Source: Dietzia sp. JS16-p6b (GTDB lineage: Bacteria > Actinomycetota > Actinomycetes > Mycobacteriales > Mycobacteriaceae). From it: a DNA stretch of 64,000 bases. Below the pieces are notes generated by a model. That model ran no database searches. It was given only the letters and a program-made list of their open reading frames with translations, and was not told the origin of the DNA. Each line of letters opens with the position of its first letter. Position 1 is the stretch's first letter. Location of the stretch: contig NZ_CP024869.1 in NCBI RefSeq assembly GCF_003052165.1, forward strand, positions 1,336,001 through 1,400,000, read 5' to 3'. Positions 16,913 to 25,558 of the stretch are shown one piece after another. A program made the position numbers and the translations under genes.

Positions 16913-19900
16913 GTGAGTATGGACTCCTCGCGGTCCAGGGTGCCCAGCCCGGGCAGGCTGGGACTGCTCGATGCGCGCGCCGGGGACTGGTTGCACTACC
17001 TGGGGTGGACCGACGAGGACGCCACACCGCTGATGTGGGCGCTCTCGCGCGCACCCGACCCGGATCTCGCCCTGGGGACGCTGGTGCGGCTGCGGGAGGC
17101 ACTGGCGGCCGAATCGTCGGGCGGGGGACCGGCTCCGGGCGGTGGCGACGACACCGGCGTAGCGGGGTTGGACTCGGCGCTGCGGTCCGACCTCCCGTTG
17201 CGGGGACGCCTGCTGGGACTGCTCGGCGCGTCCAGCGCACTGGGGGACCATCTGGTCGCGCAGCCCACCCGCTGGGCACTGCTCCGTTCGCCACTGCCGT
17301 CCCGGGAGGACGTCCTGGCGGACATGCTGGGAGCGGTCGACGCCGTCCCCGAGGAGCCCGTCGACGGCGCCCCGACGCCGTCACAGTCCGTGGACCTCCG
17401 CAGTGTCGGTACCTACCGGGCCGGGGTCACCGGTGGCGCGGCCGTGAACGTGCTCCGGTCGGCCTACCGGGACCACGTGGCGCTGCTGGCCGCCCACGAC
17501 GTGGCGTCCACGGTCGAGGACGAGCCGGTGTTGCCGTTCGCCGAGGTGGGCCGCCGTCTGGCCGATCTCGCGGACTCGGCGTTGACCGCCGCGCTCGCCG
17601 TGGCCGTCGCCACGGTGTACCCGGACTCGCCCATGCCCGGTCGGCTCGGGGTGGTGGCCATGGGAAAGGGAGGGGCCCGCGAGCTCAACTACATCTCCGA
17701 CGTCGACATCATCTTCGTCTCCGAACCAGCGGACGCCAAGACCGGGCGAGTGGCCGGGGAGATGATGCGCATCGGATCCATGGCCTTCTTCGAGGTGGAC
17801 GCCGCCCTGCGACCGGAGGGCAAGTCCGGCGAACTGGTGCGGACCCTGGAGTCCCACGCGGCCTACTACAGGCGGTGGGCCAAGACGTGGGAGTTCCAGG
17901 CGCTGCTCAAGGCCCGCCCGATGACCGGCGACCTGGCCCTGGCCACCGAGTACTACGAGACCGTGCACCCGCTGGTGTGGACGGCCTCCGAACGGGACGA
18001 TTTCGTCCAGGACGTCCAGGCCATGCGTCGACGCGTCGAGGAGAACGTCCCCGAGGCGCTCCGCGAACGCGAACTCAAGCTCGGCCGGGGAGGCCTGCGG
18101 GACGTCGAGTTCGCCGTCCAGCTCCTCCAACTGGTGCACGGTCGAACCGACGAGGAACTCCGGGTCACCAGCACGGTGGACGCGCTCGGCGCGCTCCGGG
18201 CGGGCGGGTACATCGCCCGCGAGGACGGCTCCAACCTCGTGGCCGCCTACGAGTTCCTGCGTCTGCTCGAACACCGGCTCCAGCTCCAGCGCTACAAGCG
18301 CACCCACCTGCTCCCCGAGGACGGCGACCGGGAGGCCTACCGCTGGCTCGCCAGGGCCGCCCACATCCGGCCGAGCAGCAGGCACGATGCCTCGGAGGTG
18401 TTGCTCGAGCAGCTGCGCCAGGTCCGGAGCCGGGTGCGCAGACTGCACTCCAAACTGTTCTACCGCCCTCTGCTGGACTCGATCGCCGCCTACGACGCGG
18501 AAGCACTGTCCCTGAGCTCCGAGGCGATGGAGCGGCAGCTGGCGGCACTCGGGTTCGGCGCACCCCGTCACGCGCTCGGACACCTCCGGGCCCTCGCCGG
18601 TCAGAACAACCGGCGTGGCCGGATCCAGGCGCTGCTGCTGCCCGCGTTCATGGAATGGCTCGCCGACACCCCGGACCCGGACGCCGGGCTCCTGGCCTAC
18701 CGGAAACTGTGCGAAGAGCACCAGAACATCACCTGGTTCCTGCGCGTGCTGCGGGACGACAGCATCGTGGCGCGCCGGTTGGTGACGGTGCTGGGCACCT
18801 CGGTCTTCGTCTCCGAGCTCCTGCTGCGGAACCCCGAGGTCATCCCCGACCTGACCGACGGGGCCGAGGGGCCTGTGCTCGTGGCGTCCAAGGTCTCCGA
18901 CATCGCCTCCGCGCTGTCCGCCTCGGCGTCCCGCCACCGCACCCCCGAGAAGGTCATCGCCGCGGCGAGGTCGCTGCGCCGAGCGGAGCTGGCCCGGATC
19001 GGGGCCGCCGACGTGCTGGGGTTGATCTCCGTGCCGGAGGTGGGCAAGCGTCTGTCCGCGGTGTGGCGGGCGGTGCTCGAGGCGTCCCTGGCGTCGGTGA
19101 TCAGGGACCTGTCCCCGGAGGGGCAGGCGCCGCCGGCCCGGCTCGCGTACATCGGGATGGGACGTCTCGGCGGGGACGAGCTGTCCTACGGGTCCGACGC
19201 GGACGTGATGATCGTGTGCGACCCGGTGGAGGGCGTCGCGGAGGACGAGGCCGTCCGGTGGGCGGTCCAGGTGGCCGAGCAGGTGGGACGGTTGCTCTCG
19301 TCGCCGTCGTCGGATCCCCCACTCGACCTCGACGCCGACCTGCGCCCGGAGGGCCGCAACGGGCCACTGGTCCGGACCCTCGCGTCCTATCGCGCCTACT
19401 ACTCCAAGTGGGCGGAGACGTGGGAACTGCAGGCCCTGCTCAGGGCGGCGTTCGCGGCCGGGGACCGCGACCTGGGTCTTGACTTCCTGCACATGATCGA
19501 CGAGTTCCGCTATCCGGCGGACGGGGTGCCGCCGAAGGTGGTGCAGGAGATCCGGCGGATGAAGGCGCGGATCGACACCGAGCGATTGCCTCGGGGCGCC
19601 GACCCGGCCACCCACACCAAGCTGGGACGCGGTGGACTGGCGGACGTCGAGTGGTCCGCCCAGCTACTGACCATGCAGCACGCTGCTCGGGTGCCCGGCC
19701 TGCACACCACCTCGACCCTGGAGGCGCTGGAGGCCGCCGCCGCCGCGGAGCTGATCTCGGAGAGCGAGCGCGACGCCCTGGTCCAGTCGTGGCTCATGGC
19801 CGCCCGTGCCCGTAACGCACTGGTGCTGGCGCGCGGCAAGGCGGTGGACCAACTCCCCGGTCAGGGCAAGGTCCTCGCCGCCGTCGCCAGCATCTGCTCG

Positions 19901-19996
19901 GAGTCGTCCGACGGCGCGGAGTTCCTCAACCAGTACCGCCGGGTCACCCGCCACGGTCGCAAGGCGGTGGACCGCGTCTTCTGGGGTGAGAACTGA
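16913..19996 (+). CDS. glnE: Bifunctional glutamine-synthetase adenylyltransferase/adenylyl-removing enzyme
   Basis: Regulator of 1027 aa that adenylylates and deadenylylates glutamine synthetase according to nitrogen status. Two homologous nucleotidyltransferase domains are visible: [19 protein letters not shown] near residue 250 and [21 protein letters not shown] near residue 750, each with the paired catalytic Asp. Both are followed by the [16 protein letters not shown]-type segments ([24 protein letters not shown]). Start is GTG at 16913 or ATG at 16919. It is transcribed with glnA2; its likely target is GlnA1 at 29.1-30.5 kb, which carries the tyrosine. Confidence 0.96.
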   Translation: MSMDSSRSRVPSPGRLGLLDARAGDWLHYLGWTDEDATPLMWALSRAPDPDLALGTLVRLREALAAESSGGGPAPGGGDDTGVAGLDSALRSDLPLRGRLLGLLGASSALGDHLVAQPTRWALLRSPLPSREDVLADMLGAVDAVPEEPVDGAPTPSQSVDLRSVGTYRAGVTGGAAVNVLRSAYRDHVALLAAHDVASTVEDEPVLPFAEVGRRLADLADSALTAALAVAVATVYPDSPMPGRLGVVAMGKGGARELNYISDVDIIFVSEPADAKTGRVAGEMMRIGSMAFFEVDAALRPEGKSGELVRTLESHAAYYRRWAKTWEFQALLKARPMTGDLALATEYYETVHPLVWTASERDDFVQDVQAMRRRVEENVPEALRERELKLGRGGLRDVEFAVQLLQLVHGRTDEELRVTSTVDALGALRAGGYIAREDGSNLVAAYEFLRLLEHRLQLQRYKRTHLLPEDGDREAYRWLARAAHIRPSSRHDASEVLLEQLRQVRSRVRRLHSKLFYRPLLDSIAAYDAEALSLSSEAMERQLAALGFGAPRHALGHLRALAGQNNRRGRIQALLLPAFMEWLADTPDPDAGLLAYRKLCEEHQNITWFLRVLRDDSIVARRLVTVLGTSVFVSELLLRNPEVIPDLTDGAEGPVLVASKVSDIASALSASASRHRTPEKVIAAARSLRRAELARIGAADVLGLISVPEVGKRLSAVWRAVLEASLASVIRDLSPEGQAPPARLAYIGMGRLGGDELSYGSDADVMIVCDPVEGVAEDEAVRWAVQVAEQVGRLLSSPSSDPPLDLDADLRPEGRNGPLVRTLASYRAYYSKWAETWELQALLRAAFAAGDRDLGLDFLHMIDEFRYPADGVPPKVVQEIRRMKARIDTERLPRGADPATHTKLGRGGLADVEWSAQLLTMQHAARVPGLHTTSTLEALEAAAAAELISESERDALVQSWLMAARARNALVLARGKAVDQLPGQGKVLAAVASICSESSDGAEFLNQYRRVTRHGRKAVDRVFWGEN

Positions 19997-20053
19997 GTCG
20001 TCCGAGGGATCGAACCAGGGTTGTCACCGATGCGCCGGCCGGTGACGCGCCGA

Positions 20054-20059
20054 TACCCT
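20054..20059 (+). promoter_or_regulatory. -10 element, leaderless
   Basis: TACCCT, 6 nt before the ATG at 20066. Confidence 0.5.
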
Positions 20060-20065
20060 GGGGCC

Positions 20066-20425
20066 ATGGCTGTGAAGATGAACCTCACCCTCACCCTCGA
20101 CGGGGTCACCTACGGCGAGCTGTACGAGTTCGTCGACGCGGTCCGGGCGGCCGGGGTCCCCGCTGACGAGCGCGTGCGCTGTCTGGGGTCCGACGACATG
20201 GGCGACCGCTTCGAGGTGGAGCTCGGCCCGGATGTGCGTCGGTCGGGGGCGGCCCGCGCGGCCTCGGGCGCGCTCGTCGGCGGGCCTGTCGCGCCCGATC
20301 CCGGGCCGTCGTCCTCGCCGTCGATCGCGTCGGTGGCGGAGACCGTCCGATCGATGGTCCGCAACGGTGACGACCTCGACCGGGTGATCGCGGCACTGGG
20401 GGACCTGCGCAAGTTCCTGCGGTGA
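20066..20425 (+). CDS. Hypothetical protein, 119 aa
   Basis: Family not recognised. The first about 55 residues look like a small alpha/beta unit (VKMNLTLTLDGVTYGELYEFVDAVRAAG, then RFEVEL); a Pro/Ser/Gly linker follows, then a helical tail ending at DLRKFLR. No signal peptide, membrane helix or Cys motif. The ATG is fixed by a -10 hexamer; the stop overlaps the GTG of the next gene by 4 bp, so it is probably cotranscribed with the membrane EEP protein. Confidence 0.7.
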   Translation: MAVKMNLTLTLDGVTYGELYEFVDAVRAAGVPADERVRCLGSDDMGDRFEVELGPDVRRSGAARAASGALVGGPVAPDPGPSSSPSIASVAETVRSMVRNGDDLDRVIAALGDLRKFLR

Positions 20426-21384
20426 CGCGGCCCCGCCCGGTCGCCCGCGCGACGGCCGTGCTGGCCGGGCTCGTGGCCGTGGCGGGGATCGCTCTGCATC
20501 ACTCGACCTCCGAGATCCCCGCGGTCCTGGTTCTCGCGACGTTCGCCCTGTGGGCGTGGGCGTTCTCCCTGGTCGCTGTGCTCGCGGCCCTCCGTGCCCG
20601 TTCGGTGGTGCTGACGGTGATGGCCGTGGCGCTGGTCGGTGCGGGTGTGGCCCAGTACGGCCCGTTGGTGTCACCCGCCCGCGGGTACGACGACGACGGG
20701 ATCGACCTCAGGGTGCTGGTGCAGAACCTGCAGTTCGGAGGAGCGGATCCCGTCGACGTGGTCCGCGCCGTCCGCGACGGCGGGGTCGATCTGCTGCTGG
20801 CGGTGGAGGTCACGCCGGAGGCGCTCGAGGGGCTCCGTGCCGCGGGCCTCGAGGAGGTGCTCGCGTACGAGGCCTCCGGCGCCGCGCCGCAGGCAGCCGG
20901 GGTCGCGGCGTGGTCCCGGTATCCGCTGTCGCCACCCGAGCGGGTGCCCGGTTTCAGTCTGGGGGTCCTTCGCGCCGGCATGGCCGGCCCCGGGGGTCCT
21001 GTCACGGTGGTGGTCGCCCATCCCGTCGCGCCGGTGTTCGACGGCCCTGCCGCGGTCGAGGAGGCGGATCGACTGCGCTGGTTCCTCGGCGGGCTGCCCG
21101 GCCCGGCCCCGGTTGTGGTGGGCGGCGATTTCAACGCCACCTGGGACCACGCCCGGTTCCGCGGACTCCGCGGGCTCGGGTACACCGACTCGGTCTCCGG
21201 CGGCGGCGACGGTTGGGTGCCCACCTGGCCCGCCGACAGGAGTGTCCCACCCCTCATCGGCATCGACCACGTACTCGCGCGGGGAGTGCAGGCGGTGGGG
21301 GAGACCGACACCGTCCGGGTGCGGGCGACCGATCACCTGGGCGTGCTGGCGACGGTGCGATTGCCCGCGGACCGGGTCCGTTGA
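20422..21384 (+). CDS. Membrane-anchored endonuclease/exonuclease/phosphatase-family protein
   Basis: A 320-aa protein with three hydrophobic helices in the first about 75 residues, followed by an EEP (DNase I-like) domain. EEP signatures: LRVLVQNLQFGG (metal-site Asn), LAVEVT (Glu), GGDFNATW (Asp/Asn), GIDHVLARG and ATDHLGVLATV (His pair). The catalytic domain is probably outside the membrane. Members of this actinobacterial type act on phosphodiesters or phosphomonoesters; nuclease or sphingomyelinase-like activity cannot be told apart here. Overlaps the upstream gene by 4 bp. Confidence 0.83.
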   Translation: MTRPRPVARATAVLAGLVAVAGIALHHSTSEIPAVLVLATFALWAWAFSLVAVLAALRARSVVLTVMAVALVGAGVAQYGPLVSPARGYDDDGIDLRVLVQNLQFGGADPVDVVRAVRDGGVDLLLAVEVTPEALEGLRAAGLEEVLAYEASGAAPQAAGVAAWSRYPLSPPERVPGFSLGVLRAGMAGPGGPVTVVVAHPVAPVFDGPAAVEEADRLRWFLGGLPGPAPVVVGGDFNATWDHARFRGLRGLGYTDSVSGGGDGWVPTWPADRSVPPLIGIDHVLARGVQAVGETDTVRVRATDHLGVLATVRLPADRVR

Positions 21385-21386
21385 CC

Positions 21387-21392
21387 TACCAT
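21387..21392 (+). promoter_or_regulatory. -10 element of the DUF732 lipoprotein gene, leaderless
   Basis: TACCAT, 7 nt before the ATG at 21400. It contains an earlier in-frame ATG (21391), which argues that the earlier ATG is not the start. Confidence 0.55.
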
Positions 21393-21399
21393 GCGCACC

Positions 21400-21927
21400 A
21401 TGAGTTCACGCATCCTGACAGCAGCGTCCGGTCTCGGTGCCGTCGTGCTCGCCGTGTCACTGGCGGGGTGTGGCGGGGCGACGGTGGACGGGGAGGCTCC
21501 GGAGGTGGCCACGGAGACCACCACGACGCCCGCCACGAGCACCCCGTTCGCCGAGGAGCGACCGGAGAAGCCCACCGGGCCGGTGACCCCTCCGCCGCCG
21601 CCCGAGCCGCGGCCGGAACCGTTGCCGGGCGAACCCGAACCGGAGCCCCGACCGGACGAACCCCCGGCGGCTCAGCCCGCGCCCGTCGCCCCCGGTGGCG
21701 GCGACTTCGCCGCGTTGCTGCAGAGGCAGGGCGTGGTGTTGCCCGAGGGCGTCGATCCGGTGGCCACCGCGACGGAGGCATGCGGCCGCTTCGACGGGGG
21801 TCAGCAGATGGACGAGGTATCGGGTTGGTTGGGTGAGCACGGGCGACTCGGGCCGGAGCAGCAGGGCTTCTTCCTGGGTGCGGCCGTGGGGACCTACTGC
21901 CCCCAGAATTTCCCCAAGCTCGGCTGA
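21400..21927 (+). CDS. DUF732-type proline-rich lipoprotein
   Basis: Exported lipoprotein of 175 aa. Signal peptide with lipobox LAGC, lipidated Cys about residue 24, then a linker of about 70 residues built from Pro, Glu and Arg (PEPRPEPLPGEPEPEP). The C-terminal domain resembles DUF732: a helical unit with two spaced cysteines (EACGRF and TYCPQ), likely a disulfide. DUF732 proteins are frequent mycobacterial exported proteins of unknown role. The start at 21400 rests on the leaderless promoter signal. Confidence 0.75.
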   Translation: MSSRILTAASGLGAVVLAVSLAGCGGATVDGEAPEVATETTTTPATSTPFAEERPEKPTGPVTPPPPPEPRPEPLPGEPEPEPRPDEPPAAQPAPVAPGGGDFAALLQRQGVVLPEGVDPVATATEACGRFDGGQQMDEVSGWLGEHGRLGPEQQGFFLGAAVGTYCPQNFPKLG

Positions 21928-21939
21928 CGGCCCGGCGTC

Positions 21940-22749
21940 TCACATCCGGGAGTACCTGGCCCGCGCGATCGAGTAGACACCGTAGAGAGCGATCCCCACT
22001 CCGGTCGTGATGAGCAGGATCTGCCCGAACGGCTGCGCGCCGACCGTCCGCAGGGCGGCATCCAGGCCACCCGCCTTCTCTGGGTCCGCCGTCGCGACCG
22101 CCGCGATGACCAGGCCGCCGAGGATGACCAGCGCGGCGCCCTTGGCGATGTACCCGAGCTGTCCGGAGACGACGATGGCCCGCCCCACGGTGCCGCCGCC
22201 GGTGCGTTCGAGCTCCTCGACGAACTTCTTGGTGACGCCCGTGTAGACGTGATGCGCGCCGACGCCGATGATCACGAGGCCCGCCACGACGAGCGCGACC
22301 TTACCCGCTCCGGAGCCCAGCAGTCCGGCGGTGGTGCCGGACGCGGTCTCGGAGTCCGAATCGGATCCTCCCGAGGCGAACCGGGCCGTCGTGACCCCGA
22401 GGGCCAGGTAGACCGCGGCCTTGGCTCCCGCTTTGGCCCTGTCCGAGGCCTCCTCGGACCCCAGTATCATCTCGACGACCTGCCACAGGCCCAGGGCGAG
22501 GAAGCCGACCGCGCCGGCCCAGAGCAGCGCCTGGCCACCCGGGGCGGACGCGATCTCTGCGAGGGCACCCGAGTGGGACGCCTCCTCGCCGCCCGACCCC
22601 GTCGCGATCCGGATCGCGATCCACCCGACGAGCAGGTGGAGGATCCCGTTCATGACGAAACCGGCACGGGCCAGCCACTCGAGTGCGGGATGGTCGACGG
22701 CCGAGCGGGCGGCACCCCGCACTGAGCGGGGCGGGCGAGGGGTCTTCAT
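21940..22749 (-). CDS. DUF1206 family membrane protein
   Basis: Integral membrane protein of 269 aa with about six hydrophobic helices arranged as three similar two-helix units (GFVMNGILHLLVGWIA, GYIAKGAALVILGG and the middle YLALGVTTA type), the pattern of DUF1206. A Gly/Ser/Asp loop lies in the middle. No transport or enzyme motif is recognisable. Start at 22749 is preceded by a GGGAGAG ribosome-binding site. It converges with the DUF732 gene with 12 bp between. Confidence 0.8.
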   Translation of the reverse strand: MKTPRPPRSVRGAARSAVDHPALEWLARAGFVMNGILHLLVGWIAIRIATGSGGEEASHSGALAEIASAPGGQALLWAGAVGFLALGLWQVVEMILGSEEASDRAKAGAKAAVYLALGVTTARFASGGSDSDSETASGTTAGLLGSGAGKVALVVAGLVIIGVGAHHVYTGVTKKFVEELERTGGGTVGRAIVVSGQLGYIAKGAALVILGGLVIAAVATADPEKAGGLDAALRTVGAQPFGQILLITTGVGIALYGVYSIARARYSRM

Positions 22750-22794
22750 CACAGCACTCTCCCACGAGAGCGGGCCCCCCACGACCTCAGCGGC

Positions 22795-23247
22795 TCACCA
22801 CTCGATCTCGCCGAGCACGTCGTTGCGGCGCCGGAGCTCGGCCACCCGCTGTTCGGCCGCGCGGTGTTCCTCCGAGCGTCGCCGCGCCTGCTCGGCGAGA
22901 GCGTCCGCCTCGACCTCGGCGAGGAGGAGTTGGAGCCGGTCCTTCTGCTCCCGCAGTGTCTCCACCGAGGTGTCCATGGCGATGAGCTTGCGCGAACCCG
23001 CGCTGGCGTGGAGGAAGGGGTTGCGTTCGAGGAGCAACCTCGCCTCCTCGGGGTCCAGCACCCGAGACAGTTTGAGCAGGACCGGGTAGCTCTCGCCTTT
23101 CGGGTCGGCCCCCGGTTCGTGGTCCGGGTCGAGGGCGGCCGCGACCACCTTGAGTGGCCTGGCCCTCGGGGACGCACTCCGGAAATCCACGTCGTCTGCG
23201 TCCACGAGCGCCTGACCCCTTCTCGTCCCCGCCTCACGGCGTTCCAC
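22795..23247 (-). CDS. Hypothetical coiled-coil protein, start uncertain
   Basis: The family is not recognised. The N-terminal part contains DADDVDF and a segment about residues 45-70 (VLLKLSRVLDPEEARLLLE), followed by a coiled coil of about 70 residues rich in Glu, Arg, Ala and Leu that ends at GEIEW. The frame is open up to 23346, but a strong terminator hairpin at 23266-23296 lies inside the longest version. The true start is therefore probably GTG at 23247 (150 aa) or GTG at 23205 (136 aa, with AGAAGGGG upstream). It may be cotranscribed with the DUF1206 gene 45 bp downstream. Confidence 0.6.
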   Translation of the reverse strand: MERREAGTRRGQALVDADDVDFRSASPRARPLKVVAAALDPDHEPGADPKGESYPVLLKLSRVLDPEEARLLLERNPFLHASAGSRKLIAMDTSVETLREQKDRLQLLLAEVEADALAEQARRRSEEHRAAEQRVAELRRRNDVLGEIEW

Positions 23248-23265
23248 GGTCCTCGGGTCAACGGT

Positions 23266-23296
23266 AAACGCCCCGGCCACGGGGGCCGGGGCGTTT
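23266..23296. terminator. Rho-independent terminator hairpin
   Basis: Perfect 13-bp stem AAACGCCCCGGCC / GGCCGGGGCGTTT around loop ACGGG, with T residues on both sides. On the minus strand it would end the SCO6745-like transcript. Confidence 0.75.
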
Positions 23297-23385
23297 GAAC
23301 GATTTCCGACCTGCTGGATCGGACGCGAGAAGAGAATGTGCTTCACATGCCCTGAAGTGCGAAAACGCCGCGGTGGCGTCGACTG

Positions 23386-24249
23386 TCACGGGCGGGGAAC
23401 CCCGATGGGGTTGGAGGCGGGGACCGCCCCGCGGTCGATAAGCGCCCGGGCCAGTGAGGTCAGGACGTGGATGGTTCCGCCGGGGGTGTCCGACAGCAGC
23501 AGCGACGATGCGGCGAGCTGGTCGGTGAGGTCTTCGATCCGGTCGCGCAGCGCGGTGCCTCGAGGGGTGAGCGTCTGCTCGTCCGAGAGGATTCCGCGGT
23601 CGAGGAGCGCGCGACGCGCCGACGCCCACTGCGCGTCGGTCCAGCCGCGGTTCTCCTGGATGATGCGTCGGCTCACCTGCCCCGTGGCGATGTGGGTCAT
23701 GGCCGCCTCCAGGCCCGTGAAGCCGGTGGCGGTGGCGGCGATGACGTGGCCGTCGCCGCGGTGCTCGCGCAGGACCGTGGTGGCCAACCAGAGGCGCTGC
23801 AGCACCGACGTCGGTCGCGGGACCGAGTACCAGGCGCTCGCGAGGGCCCGCCCGTCGAAGGACAGGGTGTCGATGACGCGTTCGAGGTCGTCCGTCACGC
23901 GGCGCAACTCGTCGCGTGAACCGGCGTCGGCGTGCTCGGCCAGAACCCACTCAGCGGCATCGAGCCGTGCCTCGATGGCGGCCTCGGGAGTGATCCGGGT
24001 CCAGATCTTGGGGACCGCGCGGGCGACCATCGCGGGTGAGAAGCCGTAGAACAGGGAGGTCACGACCTGGGGTGGCGTCGGCCCAAGAGGGGCGGCGCGA
24101 CCCGCGAAGTAGCCGTTCCACCACCCTGTCAACCCGGTTTCGCTCATGGTCGAAGCGAACTGCGGGTGGAAGTAGCAGATCGCGTGGATGGGCTCGTAGG
24201 CACGCCACAGTCGTCGTTCGCCGCTGTGGACCCTGTCGGTGGGGGACAT
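23386..24249 (-). CDS. SCO6745/SalK-like helical protein
   Basis: A 287-aa protein of the actinobacterial SCO6745 family (MarR-like/SalK). It shows the opening RLWRAYEPIHAICYF, the GWWNGYFAGRAAPLGPTPP block, and a C-terminal winged-helix-like half (LLDRGILSDEQTLTPRG). Members are often annotated as MarR-like regulators or left hypothetical; SalK belongs to a salinomycin cluster. No DNA-binding proof. The ATG at 24249 fits the family N-terminus; a longer frame upstream runs through the divergent aminotransferase gene. It faces the BCAT cassette across a 175-bp shared promoter region. Confidence 0.72.
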   Translation of the reverse strand: MSPTDRVHSGERRLWRAYEPIHAICYFHPQFASTMSETGLTGWWNGYFAGRAAPLGPTPPQVVTSLFYGFSPAMVARAVPKIWTRITPEAAIEARLDAAEWVLAEHADAGSRDELRRVTDDLERVIDTLSFDGRALASAWYSVPRPTSVLQRLWLATTVLREHRGDGHVIAATATGFTGLEAAMTHIATGQVSRRIIQENRGWTDAQWASARRALLDRGILSDEQTLTPRGTALRDRIEDLTDQLAASSLLLSDTPGGTIHVLTSLARALIDRGAVPASNPIGVPRP

Positions 24250-24331
24250 GACGCCATGCTGTCCTGATCGCGGGGCATCTGGCCACTGCCACCTCGCACC
24301 GGGTGGACTCCCCGGGTGGTCGTGAGGAGCG

Positions 24332-24343
24332 TGGACCAGTCCA
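24332..24343. promoter_or_regulatory. Palindrome TGGAC-CA-GTCCA, candidate MocR operator
   Basis: Inverted repeat with 5-bp arms in the intergenic region before the aminotransferase cassette; another TGGAC occurs at 24304-24308 in direct orientation. The MocR gene at 26988 is the natural candidate to bind here. Confidence 0.35.
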
Positions 24344-24424
24344 GCCGTGCCGGATTGGATGGCGACGCCGTACGGCGCACGGGGTTCACTCAAGAGCGTC
24401 GGGTCGTGAAGAAGGAGCTCGCTG

Positions 24425-25558
24425 ATGACCACAGACGCCCCGCTGGGCCACGCCGAGAGAGCCGGTGACGCCTTCATCGTCCGACGGAGCACCAGACCAC
24501 CGGGGGACGGGCGACTCTCAGGCGCCCTGGGCGATCCGGAGTTCGGGCACCACTTCACCGACCACATGGTCCTCATCGACTACTCCGAGACAGGCGGATG
24601 GCGCGACGCGCGCGTGGTGCCGTTCGGTCCGCTGTCGCTGAATCCGGGATCAGCGGTCCTCCACTATGGCCAGGGGGTTTTCGAAGGGCTCAAGGTGTAT
24701 CGCCACGCCGACGGTCACCTGCGGGCGTTCCGCGCACATGCTCATGCGCGCCGATTCGCGTCGTCGGCAGCTCGCCTCGCGATGCCGGAACTACCGGAGA
24801 GCCTGTTCATCGAGTCGATTCGGCAACTGGCGCGAGCCGACGCCGGATGGGTCCCGCACCAGAGGGGCGCGAGCTTGTATGTGCGACCGTTCCTCATCGC
24901 CACCGAGGCCTTTCTCGGAGTTCGTCCGTCGCGCGAGGCGACGTACGGAGTGATCGCCTCCCCGGCCGGTCCCTACTTCGCCGACGCGGACAACGGCATC
25001 AGGTTGTGGCTGTCGCGTGACTACTCACGGGCCGGACCCAGCGGAACGGGAGAGGCCAAGTGCGGCGGCAACTACGCGGCATCACTGCCCGCGCTGCACC
25101 AGGCGCGGGCCAACGGATGCGCTCAGGTTCTCTTCACCGATGCGAGCACCCGGACGTGGGTTGAGGAAGCCGGTAACATGAACATCTTCTTCGTCTTTGC
25201 CGATCGGACACTTGTGACGCCTCCTCTGAGCGGAGCGATTCTCGCGGGTGTGACCCGCGACAGTGTCCTGTGCCTCGCGCGGGATATGGGATACCGCGCG
25301 ATCGAGCGGCCGATCAGCGTAGAGGAATGGCGCGCCGCCGCCGCCAGTGGTGAACTGAGAGAGGTCTTCGCCGTCGGCACCGCCGCGGTCATCACTCCCG
25401 TCGCCGGGCTGGTCGGCGAGGATCTGCTGATCGAGACCCCTCCTCCTGGCTCCCGGTCTGTCGCATCACTCATGCGTGCTGAGCTGTCGTCGCTCCACCA
25501 CGGCGATCGACACGACCGCCACGAGTGGATGTCCGACCTCGGGCGGGCCGACTCATGA
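24425..25558 (+). CDS. Branched-chain-type PLP aminotransferase (IlvE paralogue)
   Basis: Fold-type IV aminotransferase of 377 aa. The FEGLK block (residues 86-90), YVRPFL (152-157), Schiff-base Lys212 (GTGEAKCGGNYAAS), the EEAGNMNIFF and GTAAVITPV motifs are intact. It is homologous to, but clearly distinct from, the housekeeping IlvE at 41764. AAGGAG lies 7 nt before the ATG. It is the first gene of a four-gene unit with a CoA-transferase, a MocR regulator and a thioesterase. This points to a dedicated amino-acid degradation or conversion path instead of bulk Val/Leu/Ile synthesis. Substrate unknown. Confidence 0.88.
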   Translation: MTTDAPLGHAERAGDAFIVRRSTRPPGDGRLSGALGDPEFGHHFTDHMVLIDYSETGGWRDARVVPFGPLSLNPGSAVLHYGQGVFEGLKVYRHADGHLRAFRAHAHARRFASSAARLAMPELPESLFIESIRQLARADAGWVPHQRGASLYVRPFLIATEAFLGVRPSREATYGVIASPAGPYFADADNGIRLWLSRDYSRAGPSGTGEAKCGGNYAASLPALHQARANGCAQVLFTDASTRTWVEEAGNMNIFFVFADRTLVTPPLSGAILAGVTRDSVLCLARDMGYRAIERPISVEEWRAAAASGELREVFAVGTAAVITPVAGLVGEDLLIETPPPGSRSVASLMRAELSSLHHGDRHDRHEWMSDLGRADS

